DNA from: CALFMR01 sp035550595
GTDB taxonomy: Bacteria; Acidobacteriota; Vicinamibacteria; Vicinamibacterales; SCN-69-37
Direction of reading: 5' to 3'
NCBI GenBank assembly: GCA_035550595.1
Contig: DASZOV010000128.1
Span: forward strand, 1-31,341
DNA: 31,341 nucleotides
In this document: one piece after another, positions 1-5,859 of the stretch
How the letters are laid out: the number at the start of each line of letters is the position of its first letter
Numbering within the stretch: position 1 is the stretch's first letter
Notes under the pieces: generated by a model
The model's input: the letters and a program-made list of their open reading frames with translations, nothing else
Database searches by the model: none
What the model was told of the DNA's origin: nothing
Position numbers and translations under genes: made by a program

Positions 1-140
1 GAGAAATCAGGACCGGTCGGCGTCATCGGCGCGAGCGCAATCGAACACGCCAGAAGGATCCCGCCGCACGCGATGAACGGAATGGCGTGCGACACACCCG
101 TCAAGAGGTGCTGCCGAAGGTGCTTCAGCAGGTCCAACAA
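1..140 (-). CDS. PTS fructose-type transporter, IIC component (5' end only, runs off the left edge)
   Basis: Only the first 46 codons are in the window, read on the minus strand from a TTG at 140-138 (a second TTG follows at 137-135). The peptide contains LLTGVSHAIPFIACGGILLA, which matches the opening of fructose-family PTS IIC membrane domains (LTGVSYMLPFVVAGG-type signature), followed by APMTPTGPDF. A GGAG ribosome-binding site at 150-147 lies 6 nt before TTG 140 and decides the start; the open frame further upstream does not resemble a IIB domain. Known for the family: IIC forms the membrane channel that imports fructose-like sugars coupled to phosphorylation. It is divergent from the AraC regulator at 245, which may control it. 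Substrate and domain fusion cannot be judged from this fragment. Confidence 0.78.
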   Translation of the reverse strand, partial: MLDLLKHLRQHLLTGVSHAIPFIACGGILLACSIALAPMTPTGPDF

Positions 141-210
141 CGACGACTCCGCAGGTGGGGAGTATGGGCGAGCCCGGTCATCGGGGAAAGACGAAAGATG
201 TGATATTGAT

Positions 211-237
211 TGGACAAAGCTAACATTTCCTGGACAA
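211..237. promoter_or_regulatory. TGGACAA direct repeats between PTS IIC and araC-type genes
   Basis: TGGACAA occurs at 211-217 and again at 231-237, exactly 20 bp apart (about two helical turns) and in the same orientation. AraC-family proteins carry two helix-turn-helix motifs and usually bind direct repeats spaced this way. The repeats end 8 bp before the ATG of the AraC-type gene and lie about 70 bp upstream of the divergent PTS gene, so autoregulation and control of the PTS gene are both plausible. This is inference from position and sequence only. Confidence 0.5.
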
Positions 238-244
238 GCCGCCC

Positions 245-1150
245 ATGCCCTCCCCCAGCCGCCCCGCTCTCGTCCCGCGGACGAGCCCCGCCGGACGGGC
301 GAAGGCTCAGCGCGTCATCGTCCGCGAGCTCGAGCGCCTGCTCGGCGGCACGCGTGTGCGCCAGGTCCACGTGGCCGACGGCAGCACGGCGCCGCCCACG
401 CTCGCCTACGTCACGCACTTCCCGCGGCTGTCGATCCCCATCGAGGGCGCGCACACGATCGAGATCGCGCGGCAGGGGCGAACGAAGACCATCCGCCCGG
501 TCCGCGGTCAGGCCGTGTTCGTCCCGGGCAACGCCTGGGACCGGCCGCAGTGGTCGCGCCGCGTGACCGTGCTCACGTGCCTGTTCGGCCAGCAGCAGAT
601 CGGCTTCAGCCTCGTGCGGCACGACGGCGCGACCGAGATTCCGCGCGAGGCGCTCAAGACGAACGTCCACGGCGCGCACGACGCGCTGACGCGCAGCATC
701 CTCAACGCGCTCGTCGTGAGCGCGATGGACAGCGCGCGCGAGCCGTTGAGCCGGCTGCTGACCGAGTCGCTCCTGCACGCCTGCGTGCGCCTGCTGAAGA
801 CGTCCGAGCCGCACCCGTATCGCAAGGCCACGCTGACCTACGAGTCGATCTGTCTGTTCGTCGCCGAGAACTTCCAGAATCGATCGCTCAGCCGGGAGTC
901 GGTCGCCGAACGCTTCGGCCTCGCCCCGAACCACATCTCCCGTCTATTCTCGCTGGAAGGATCGATGCGGTTCAACGACTACGTGAACATGGTCCGCGTC
1001 AACCGCGCCAAGTTCATGCTGCAGAGCTATCGGATGAGCGTGAAGGAGATCGCCGCCACGTGCGGCTACAGCGACGCCGCGTACTTCTGCCGCGTCTTCC
1101 GCAAAGTCACCGGCCTGACGCCGATGCAATATCGGACGGATGGAGCGTAG
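245..1150 (+). CDS. AraC family transcriptional regulator
   Basis: A 301-aa protein. The C-terminal ~100 residues are a typical AraC/XylS double helix-turn-helix: a first helix pair around VAERFGLAPNHISRLFSLEG, then the signature VKEIAATCGYSDAAYFCRVFRKVTGLTPMQYR-type segment with the canonical GYSDAAYFCRVFRK core. Residues ~45-140 look like a cupin-type ligand-sensing domain (LPRLSIPIEGAHTIEIA, then AVFVPGNAWDRPQW), the arrangement used by sugar-sensing AraC regulators. There is no clear Shine-Dalgarno before ATG 245. It diverges from the PTS IIC gene, which suggests control of sugar uptake; the inducer is unknown. Confidence 0.93.
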   Translation: MPSPSRPALVPRTSPAGRAKAQRVIVRELERLLGGTRVRQVHVADGSTAPPTLAYVTHFPRLSIPIEGAHTIEIARQGRTKTIRPVRGQAVFVPGNAWDRPQWSRRVTVLTCLFGQQQIGFSLVRHDGATEIPREALKTNVHGAHDALTRSILNALVVSAMDSAREPLSRLLTESLLHACVRLLKTSEPHPYRKATLTYESICLFVAENFQNRSLSRESVAERFGLAPNHISRLFSLEGSMRFNDYVNMVRVNRAKFMLQSYRMSVKEIAATCGYSDAAYFCRVFRKVTGLTPMQYRTDGA

Positions 1151-1165
1151 GGAAAGACACGCGTC

Positions 1166-1259
1166 AACTTCGAACTTTGAACTTCAAACTTCGAAATTGG
1201 TTCCCGGTTCGGCGCTCGGCCGCGTCTGGAACCCCGTTCGAAGTTCAAAGTTCGAAGTT
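1166..1259. repeat. Inverted pair of (AAGTTCG)n heptad repeats between convergent genes
   Basis: The left arm at 1166-1198 reads as AACTTCGAACTTTGAACTTC and onward; the right arm at 1236-1259 is the opposite orientation, built of TTCGAAG/TTCAAAG heptads. The arms can pair into a long imperfect hairpin around a GC-rich 37-nt centre. It fills most of the gap between the convergent AraC-type gene (stop 1150) and cupredoxin gene (stop 1268), so it may also act as a bidirectional transcription barrier. The same heptads recur at 5714-5820, 22690-22720 and 23550-23582. Confidence 0.8.
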
Positions 1260-1267
1260 GCCTGGCG

Positions 1268-1603
1268 TCAGTGCTGCGACGCCTTCGCGACGACGATCTT
1301 CCCCTTCATGTTCGGATGGTACTTGCAGTCGTACTCGAACGTCCCAGCCGTGTCGAGCACGAGGCGGCCTGTTTTGCCGGGGTCGATGCTGACGTCCCAG
1401 GCGCCGCCCTTGTCGGTGGCCGTGTGCAGGAGGACGTCCTTGTTCACCCACTCGATCGTGTCCCCGACCTTCGCCGTCACCTCGGCGGGTGAGAACTCCA
1501 GATTCTGGATGACGACGCGGATCGTCGTGCCATGCGCCGAGGCGGACCCGCTCCCCGACAACAGGAGGAGGAAGGCAGCGAGCAGCGTCCGTCTCAGCGG
1601 CAT
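1268..1603 (-). CDS. Secreted cupredoxin (plastocyanin/amicyanin-like type 1 copper protein)
   Basis: A 111-aa protein with an N-terminal signal peptide (hydrophobic residues ~7-18, SGSASA-HG cleavage region ~18-25). The mature ~87 residues carry all four type 1 copper ligands in family order: His60 (LLHTAT), Cys93, His96 and Met99 in the loop CKYHPNM. The length and loop spacing fit small plastocyanin/amicyanin-like proteins that carry electrons in the periplasm. It starts 18 bp after the DUF4142 gene stop and is probably co-transcribed with it from the ECF-type promoter at 2241-2213. The redox partner is unknown. Confidence 0.9.
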   Translation of the reverse strand: MPLRRTLLAAFLLLLSGSGSASAHGTTIRVVIQNLEFSPAEVTAKVGDTIEWVNKDVLLHTATDKGGAWDVSIDPGKTGRLVLDTAGTFEYDCKYHPNMKGKIVVAKASQH

Positions 1604-1621
1604 GATCGATCGCGCTCCGAA

Positions 1622-2143
1622 CTACTCGAGTGACGCCGCGACGTGCTCGGCGTGCTGCTCGTGGCCCTGGAAGATCTTCAGCCCGGTCTGGAGCAGCGAC
1701 TTCAGCTCGGCATTCGACGCCGACGGGATGAGCGTCGTCTCGAGCGCGTTGTTGACGGTCTTGTGAAAAGCGACCTCGTTCTCGACGTACGCCGTGTCGA
1801 ACGCGGCGCCCGACAGCTTCGCGAGCTCGTCGCGCTTGGCCGTGGCGGCCTTGGTGAGTGCGCGGCTCGTGTCGTTGTCTTCCGGCGTGACGTTCAGCTT
1901 CTTGACGAGATCGAGCGCCTGCTCGTTCACCGCGGTATGGTCGCGGACCATGTCTTCGGCGAACGAGCGAACGTCGGCGTTCTTCGATTTCTCGAGCGCC
2001 TGCTTGGCCGCGGCGATGTCGAGCTCGCCAGCCGTGTAGGCGATGTGCGCGATCTGCGGGTCGGTGGGCTTCGCGCCGGTCTGCGCGAAGAGTGTCGTGG
2101 ACGCGAAGCACAACGCGGCCACGGTGGCGAATCGAATGGACAT
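1622..2143 (-). CDS. DUF4142 domain-containing exported protein
   Basis: A 173-aa protein. Residues 1-20 form a signal peptide ending LFAQ. The rest is a ferritin-like helical domain of the DUF4142 type: ELDIAAAKQALEKS, then SFAEDMVRDHTAVNEQALDL, then AFDTAYVENEVAFHKTVNNAL, and a C-terminal IFQGHEQHAEHVA segment. Conserved His and Glu residues recur in the last two helices. The molecular function of DUF4142 is not established; members are often linked to stress sigma factors. A GGGGGA ribosome-binding site lies 6-7 nt before ATG 2143. It is the first gene of the pair behind the ECF-type promoter and probably belongs to the sigma regulon. Confidence 0.9.
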   Translation of the reverse strand: MSIRFATVAALCFASTTLFAQTGAKPTDPQIAHIAYTAGELDIAAAKQALEKSKNADVRSFAEDMVRDHTAVNEQALDLVKKLNVTPEDNDTSRALTKAATAKRDELAKLSGAAFDTAYVENEVAFHKTVNNALETTLIPSASNAELKSLLQTGLKIFQGHEQHAEHVAASLE

Positions 2144-2212
2144 GCGTATCCCCCTGCGGCGCTCGTGGAGTGGAGAGCGCCGGAATGACGTGGTGAAGTC
2201 GACGTCACTCGA

Positions 2213-2241
2213 TGAGATGCAGGAGCGGCGAAAAGGTTCCC
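2213..2241 (-). promoter_or_regulatory. ECF-type promoter for the DUF4142-cupredoxin pair
   Basis: On the minus strand GGGAACCTTT (2241-2232) is followed after 10 nt by TGCATCT (2221-2215). The same two blocks with the same 10-nt gap occur upstream of the adjacent ECF sigma gene (2987-2961). GGAAC in the -35 and a C-T-containing -10 at this distance is the classic form of ECF promoters (compare GGAACTT-N15-GTCTAA for RpoE). It starts 5 bp after the sigma gene stop and gives a leader of roughly 65 nt to ATG 2143. Confidence 0.75.
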
Positions 2242-2245
2242 GGCG

Positions 2246-2941
2246 TCAGACGACGAGTGCGGTTCGGAGCCGCGCGATGACGGCGTCGGTGACCCGCTCG
2301 CAGCGCGCGCCGTCGAACGGAAACGCGCCCTGGAGCGCCGGGCCGAGCTGCCGATCGAGCGCGCCTCGCAGGAGCACGCGCGCGCGATGCAGACGCGTCT
2401 TGACCGTCTCGGGCCGCAGGCCCAGCAGGTCAGCCGTTTCCTCGACGCTCAGGCCTTCGACGATGCGCGCGACGAAGACGGTGCGGAACAGGTCGGGCAG
2501 CGCTTCAATGGATTGTTCGAGCAGGTCGCGGATCTCACGCTGCGCCATCGTGCGCTCCGGGTCGGCGGGTGGCGGGGCCGCGCGAAACGGCAGGATGGCC
2601 GCCTGAAAGCGATCGCGGTCGCCCTCGTCCCACGAGATCGTGGGCCGGCGCCGCAGGCGGCCGAGCGCCTCGTTCATCGCGATGCGCGTGAGCCAGGTGC
2701 CGAACGCCGCCTCGCCGCGGAAGCGGTCGAGCTCGGTGAACGCGCGAACGTACGCGTCCTGCACGACGTCCTCGGCCTCGCCATCGTTGCGCAGGATGCT
2801 GCGCGCGATGCGATACAGCCGCCGGTTGTACCGGCGCGTGAGCGCGCGCACCGCGGATTCGTCCCGCAACCGGCACCGCCGCACGAGCTCGCCGTCGTCC
2901 AGCGCATCGACGTCTTCGGAAAGCCAGGCCTGCTGCATCAC
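2246..2941 (-). CDS. ECF-family RNA polymerase sigma factor
   Basis: A 231-aa protein. Sigma-70 region 2 spans ~25-95 (FGTWLTRIAMNEALGRLRRR at its end, with the core-binding DVVQDAYVRAF), and region 4 spans ~140-200 (LPDLFRTVFVARIVEGLS, then ETADLLGLRPETVKTRLHRAR). No region 3 is present, as usual for ECF sigmas. The ~35-residue C-terminal tail after region 4 contains a Cys (GARCERVTDAVIARL) and might be regulatory. The start is GTG 2941 or the next codon ATG 2938. No anti-sigma factor gene is adjacent, which is unusual; the sigma gene carries its own copy of the ECF promoter and so is probably autoregulated. Confidence 0.93.
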   Translation of the reverse strand: MMQQAWLSEDVDALDDGELVRRCRLRDESAVRALTRRYNRRLYRIARSILRNDGEAEDVVQDAYVRAFTELDRFRGEAAFGTWLTRIAMNEALGRLRRRPTISWDEGDRDRFQAAILPFRAAPPPADPERTMAQREIRDLLEQSIEALPDLFRTVFVARIVEGLSVEETADLLGLRPETVKTRLHRARVLLRGALDRQLGPALQGAFPFDGARCERVTDAVIARLRTALVV

Positions 2942-2959
2942 ACGTCACCGCCTGACGAA

Positions 2960-2987
2960 TAGATGCACGACCGCGGCAAAGGTTCCC
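2960..2987 (-). promoter_or_regulatory. Autoregulatory ECF-type promoter upstream of the sigma factor gene
   Basis: GGGAACCTTT (2987-2978), 10 nt, then TGCATCT (2967-2961) on the minus strand, identical in both blocks and spacing to the promoter at 2241-2213. It begins 8 bp past the TPR gene stop. The predicted transcription start is near 2953, about 12 nt before GTG 2941, with an AGGCGG ribosome-binding site partly in that short leader. Confidence 0.75.
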
Positions 2988-2995
2988 GGATGCGT

Positions 2996-3976
2996 CTACC
3001 AGCCGAGCTTCGCGCGGGCGAAGGGACGCGTGAACGCCGCCGGCGGGTTGTGCGCGGTCGCGCGCTCGTAGGCCGCTTCGTAGGCGGCACGAGCCTCGGC
3101 GGCGCGGCCGAGCTTCTCGTGCGTCATGCCGAGGAGCGCCCGCAGGAATGGATCGTTCCCATTGCCCGGCATCGCGATCGCACGCTCGAGTTCGGTCTGC
3201 GCTTTGGCGAGATCGTTCGTGTAGAGCGCAACGTAGCCGACGAGGTACGGGAAAAACCGCTCCTGCTGTTCAGCCATGGCGGGATCGCCGTCGAGCGCCT
3301 GCCGCGCCGCCGCGATCTGCCGCGCGGCCTCGGCGGCATCGCCGCGGCGTGCCGCGATCCGTCCGAGCGCGTGCGCCAGCCGGTAGTCCCAGAGGCTCTT
3401 CGGATGCGTCTTCGGCTCCGGCTCCTTCAACCCGAGCTCAGTGCCTTTGCGGTACCACGTTTCCGCCGTGTCGAGGTCGCCGGCGTCGATGCAGACGCGC
3501 GCGCCCTCGTTGGCCATCTCGCCTTGCTGGTAGAACGCGTTCTGCGGTTCGGCCGCCTCGCGCGTGACCCAGTAGTCGATGACGCGCTGCTCGTACTCGA
3601 TGGTGTTGGCGCAGTCGCCCTCGAACGCGTACGACATCGCCATCGCCCGCTCGGCGGCCGCGCGCGCCGCCGGATCGGCCGCCTCGTCGATCTGCCGTTG
3701 GAACACGCGCCGTGCCTCGGCGCCCTCGCCAATCGTGTCGAGCAGGTTGGCGGCGGCCGTCGACGTCGGCTGACGGGCGAGCTCACGGCGAATGGCTTGC
3801 AGCGCTTCGGGCTTCTGGCGCGCGCGAACGAAGGCGGTGGCCTCGCGCAGATCGTCGGACTGCGGGCCGCCACGCCCACGCTGCGCCTCGAGATCGGGCG
3901 CGGACATCGCCGTGAACACCGCCGTCAGGAGCACTGCCGCACGGCGAGCCGTTCGGGACGGAAGTCGTTGAGTCAT
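2996..3976 (-). CDS. Exported tetratricopeptide-repeat protein
   Basis: A 326-aa protein when started at ATG 3976 (MTQRLPSRTARRAAVLLTAV), which places a signal peptide at residues 1-32 ending in MSAPDLEAQ; the frame stays open upstream but that extension is not protein-like. The remainder is helical, with TPR-like units such as DLDTAETWYRKGTELGLKEP, then ARQIAAARQALDGDP, DLAKAQTELERAIAMPGNG and GRAAEARAAYEAAYERA. TPR domains mediate protein-protein contacts; no catalytic motif is seen. It is on the same strand as and directly upstream of the ECF sigma gene, which has its own promoter. Confidence 0.85.
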   Translation of the reverse strand: MTQRLPSRTARRAAVLLTAVFTAMSAPDLEAQRGRGGPQSDDLREATAFVRARQKPEALQAIRRELARQPTSTAAANLLDTIGEGAEARRVFQRQIDEAADPAARAAAERAMAMSYAFEGDCANTIEYEQRVIDYWVTREAAEPQNAFYQQGEMANEGARVCIDAGDLDTAETWYRKGTELGLKEPEPKTHPKSLWDYRLAHALGRIAARRGDAAEAARQIAAARQALDGDPAMAEQQERFFPYLVGYVALYTNDLAKAQTELERAIAMPGNGNDPFLRALLGMTHEKLGRAAEARAAYEAAYERATAHNPPAAFTRPFARAKLGW

Positions 3977-4182
3977 GCCCGGATTGTGCCATGCCGGGAG
4001 GGCGAAGGCACCACGAAGGACGTCACGCGATGCCGCGCCGCCCGTTTGCCAGTGGCGCTCGGTCACGGTCCTTGCTAGGCTGCCAACAGCCGTATGTTGT
4101 CCCCCATCATCGGCATCGATCTCGGTCACGTCCCCGGCCGCCGTCACGCGCGACGTACGCCCACGTCACGGAGGGCCAGCGC

Positions 4183-5274
4183 ATGATGCGACGCGTCCTC
4201 GTCACGGGCGGAACGGGATTCATCGGCCGGCGCCTGGTCTCGCACCTGTGCGGCCTGCATCTCTCGGTGATCTGCCTCGCCGGACCGGCCGGCGCAGACG
4301 ACGCGGCGGTGCTCGCCGATCAGCAGCGACGCGGGGCGCAGATCATCCGCGCCGACCTCGACACCGCGCCCATCACGACCGAGAGGCCGCCGGAGCAGGT
4401 CGACACCATCTTCCATCTCGCCGCCAACACCGACACCGACGCGACCGATGCCGCCGTGCGAGTGAACGACCTCGGGACGGTGCGGCTCCTCGACTGGCTC
4501 GGTGAGAGCGCGCGCGGCAGCCGCCTCATGTTCACGAGCACCGTCGCCGTGAGCGATCCGGTCGGCGTGCGCGCGCGTCCGGCCGACGAAACGGAAGTCT
4601 GCCACCCGCGAACGGCCTACGGACGCACGAAACTCGACGCTGAACGCCTGATCCGCGATCGCGCCCCGGACGCCGGCTACACGTACACGATCCTGCGGCT
4701 GCCGACGGTGTACGGTCCCGGCCAGAAGCCCGGCGGCCTGTTCGATCAGCTCGCCGACGCGACGGCGCGCGCGGCCTGGCTCGGGCGCGTCGACTGGCCG
4801 GGCCGCACGAGCGTGGTGTACGTGGACGACGTCGTGCGGTTGCTCGTCGATCTGTCGACCATGCCGGAAGCCGCCGACCAGACGTTCTGCGTGGCGACGG
4901 GCGAAGTCTCGACCGTCGGCGACGTCGCGCGCGCCATCGGCACCGCCACGAGCCATCCGGTGTCGCCGATTCGGCTCCCCGCCGGCGCGTGGCGACTCGC
5001 CCGCTGGGCCGCGAAGAGTCCGCTCGTCGCGCGACTCACGCCGGCCCGTGCGCAACTCGCGCTCTGGCGATTCGGGCTCATCGTCGGTGACGGCTTCTTC
5101 CAGAGCGGCGCGAAGCTCGAGGCGGCCTACCGACGGCCGCTGCGGCCGCTCGCCACGGGCTTGCGCGAGATGGCGACGGAAATCGATCGCCACCGTCCTA
5201 CCACGACGAGCGCCATCGCCACCGATCCACTGCTGCCCGACGTGCGCGTGCGGCCGATCAAGGTCAAGTCGTAA
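4183..5274 (+). CDS. NAD(P)-dependent epimerase/dehydratase (extended SDR family)
   Basis: A 363-aa protein. The start at ATG 4183 is set by a GGAGGG ribosome-binding site 7 nt upstream and by the Rossmann motif TGGTGFIG at residues 8-15 immediately after it. The active-site Tyr-x3-Lys is Y146-GRT-K150, with an upstream FTSTVAVSD strand carrying the Ser/Thr of the triad. LRLPTVYGPGQKPGG and VVYVDDVVR are typical of the extended SDR substrate side. Family members act on nucleotide sugars, sterols or polyketide-like substrates; nothing here fixes the substrate. The gene is alone on its strand and divergent from the TPR gene. Confidence 0.9.
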   Translation: MMRRVLVTGGTGFIGRRLVSHLCGLHLSVICLAGPAGADDAAVLADQQRRGAQIIRADLDTAPITTERPPEQVDTIFHLAANTDTDATDAAVRVNDLGTVRLLDWLGESARGSRLMFTSTVAVSDPVGVRARPADETEVCHPRTAYGRTKLDAERLIRDRAPDAGYTYTILRLPTVYGPGQKPGGLFDQLADATARAAWLGRVDWPGRTSVVYVDDVVRLLVDLSTMPEAADQTFCVATGEVSTVGDVARAIGTATSHPVSPIRLPAGAWRLARWAAKSPLVARLTPARAQLALWRFGLIVGDGFFQSGAKLEAAYRRPLRPLATGLREMATEIDRHRPTTTSAIATDPLLPDVRVRPIKVKS

Positions 5275-5418
5275 CGTATCGATCGTCTCTTCGCGGCGAC
5301 GCCACGTGGATGGCGTCGGCGTGGAGGGTCGCACCGCGCGTCTGACACCGCGTCAGCTTGCGTCCGACGCGCCCGATCGCGCTCGACCTGCACGGCCTCC
5401 TCCACGGCACGCGCATTT

Positions 5419-5431
5419 CCTGTCAGACAGG
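5419..5431. promoter_or_regulatory. CCTGTCAGACAGG palindrome upstream of the 29-codon gene
   Basis: A perfect 6+1+6 palindrome CCTGTC-A-GACAGG. The same core appears upstream of TonB receptor 1 (10927-10939) and of the GMC operon (14397-14409). Here it lies 42 bp upstream of the -35 box, further away than in the other copies. The size and symmetry fit a dimeric GntR/FadR-type regulator; such a gene is at 11043. The rest of 5275-5418 shows nothing I can interpret. Confidence 0.6.
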
Positions 5432-5473
5432 TCAGAAAATCGCGGATCGAGGCGTGTTTGCGCGTGTTTTCTG

Positions 5474-5502
5474 TTGACGCGCCCTGGTCCGGCCGCTATA
5501 AC
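5474..5502 (+). promoter_or_regulatory. Sigma-70-like promoter of the 29-codon gene
   Basis: TTGACG (5474-5479) and TATAAC (5497-5502) separated by 17 bp, close to consensus in an otherwise GC-rich region. The predicted start is near 5509. The ~50-nt leader has a small CGCTG/CAGCG hairpin with CCTCC in its loop at about 5505-5519, a sequence able to pair with the GGAG of the downstream ribosome-binding site. Confidence 0.75.
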
Positions 5503-5558
5503 CGCGCTGCCTCCCAGCGGTGATTCGTCACGTTCCTACACCCTCAGGAGTCACATCC

Positions 5559-5648
5559 ATGCTGCCCATCGGTTCACTGCACGACCTCGTCATCAACCTC
5601 GTCAACACCGTGTTCGGCCTGATCGACGGACTCGGCCTGCCGCTCTAG
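5559..5648 (+). CDS. Small hydrophobic protein, 29 aa, unknown family
   Basis: ATG 5559 to TAG 5648. An AGGAG ribosome-binding site at 5546-5550 lies 8 nt upstream; a near-consensus promoter stands before it and a 14-bp hairpin follows 9 nt after the stop, so it looks like a complete transcription unit. The peptide is mostly aliphatic with core LHDLVINLVNTVFGLIDG, two Asp, one His and no Lys or Arg; it could form one membrane-associated helix. I do not recognise it. Alternatives are a dual-function small RNA, or a leader for the peptidase gene at 5860, although the hairpin and repeats separate them. It is shorter than most gene callers allow. Confidence 0.6.
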   Translation: MLPIGSLHDLVINLVNTVFGLIDGLGLPL

Positions 5649-5657
5649 CCGCACGCC

Positions 5658-5696
5658 GCCCGGACGACGCGCCACACGCGTCGTCCGGGCTTCTCT
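5658..5696 (+). terminator. Terminator-like hairpin after the 29-codon gene
   Basis: A perfect 14-bp stem, GCCCGGACGACGCG (5658-5671) with CGCGTCGTCCGGGC (5677-5690), loop CCACA, followed by TTCTCT. The U-tract is weak, but the stem is very strong and immediately follows the stop codon. Confidence 0.75.
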
Positions 5697-5713
5697 CGAA
5701 CGGCTTCGCTCGT

Positions 5714-5820
5714 CAACTGTGAACTTCGAACTTCGAAAAAAGACCGGGGGACGATAGCGTCGCGAGGCGTGCCGACACTCGGAACCTTCCTTCGAAGTTC
5801 GAAATTCATAGTTCGAAGTT
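5714..5820. repeat. Second inverted pair of (AAGTTCG)n heptad repeats
   Basis: The left arm at 5714-5737 runs in the AACTTCGAACTTCGAA sense; the right arm at 5791-5820 runs in the opposite TTCGAAGTTCGAA sense and includes a degenerate unit (ATTCATAG). They flank about 53 bp with no evident gene. The right arm ends next to the probable promoter of the M28 peptidase gene. Confidence 0.8.
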
Positions 5821-5859
5821 GGCAAGCGCCTTCCTCCCCCCCTTACACTGTCGTCCGAG

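Noticed and set aside
73..1392. Long plus-strand open frame of 439 codons overlapping the AraC-type gene
   Set aside because: Arg/Pro/Ala-rich out-of-frame translation of high-GC DNA; the AraC domain is encoded in another frame.
4144..5334. Minus-strand 396-codon frame antisense to the SDR gene
   Set aside because: No recognisable domain, Arg/Glu/His-rich composition typical of an antisense shadow; the SDR motifs are on the plus strand.
5781..5820. GGAACCTT at 5781-5788 as a third ECF promoter
   Set aside because: It lacks the third leading G and the full TTT block, and no TGCATCT follows after 10 nt; the match is probably chance next to the heptad repeat.
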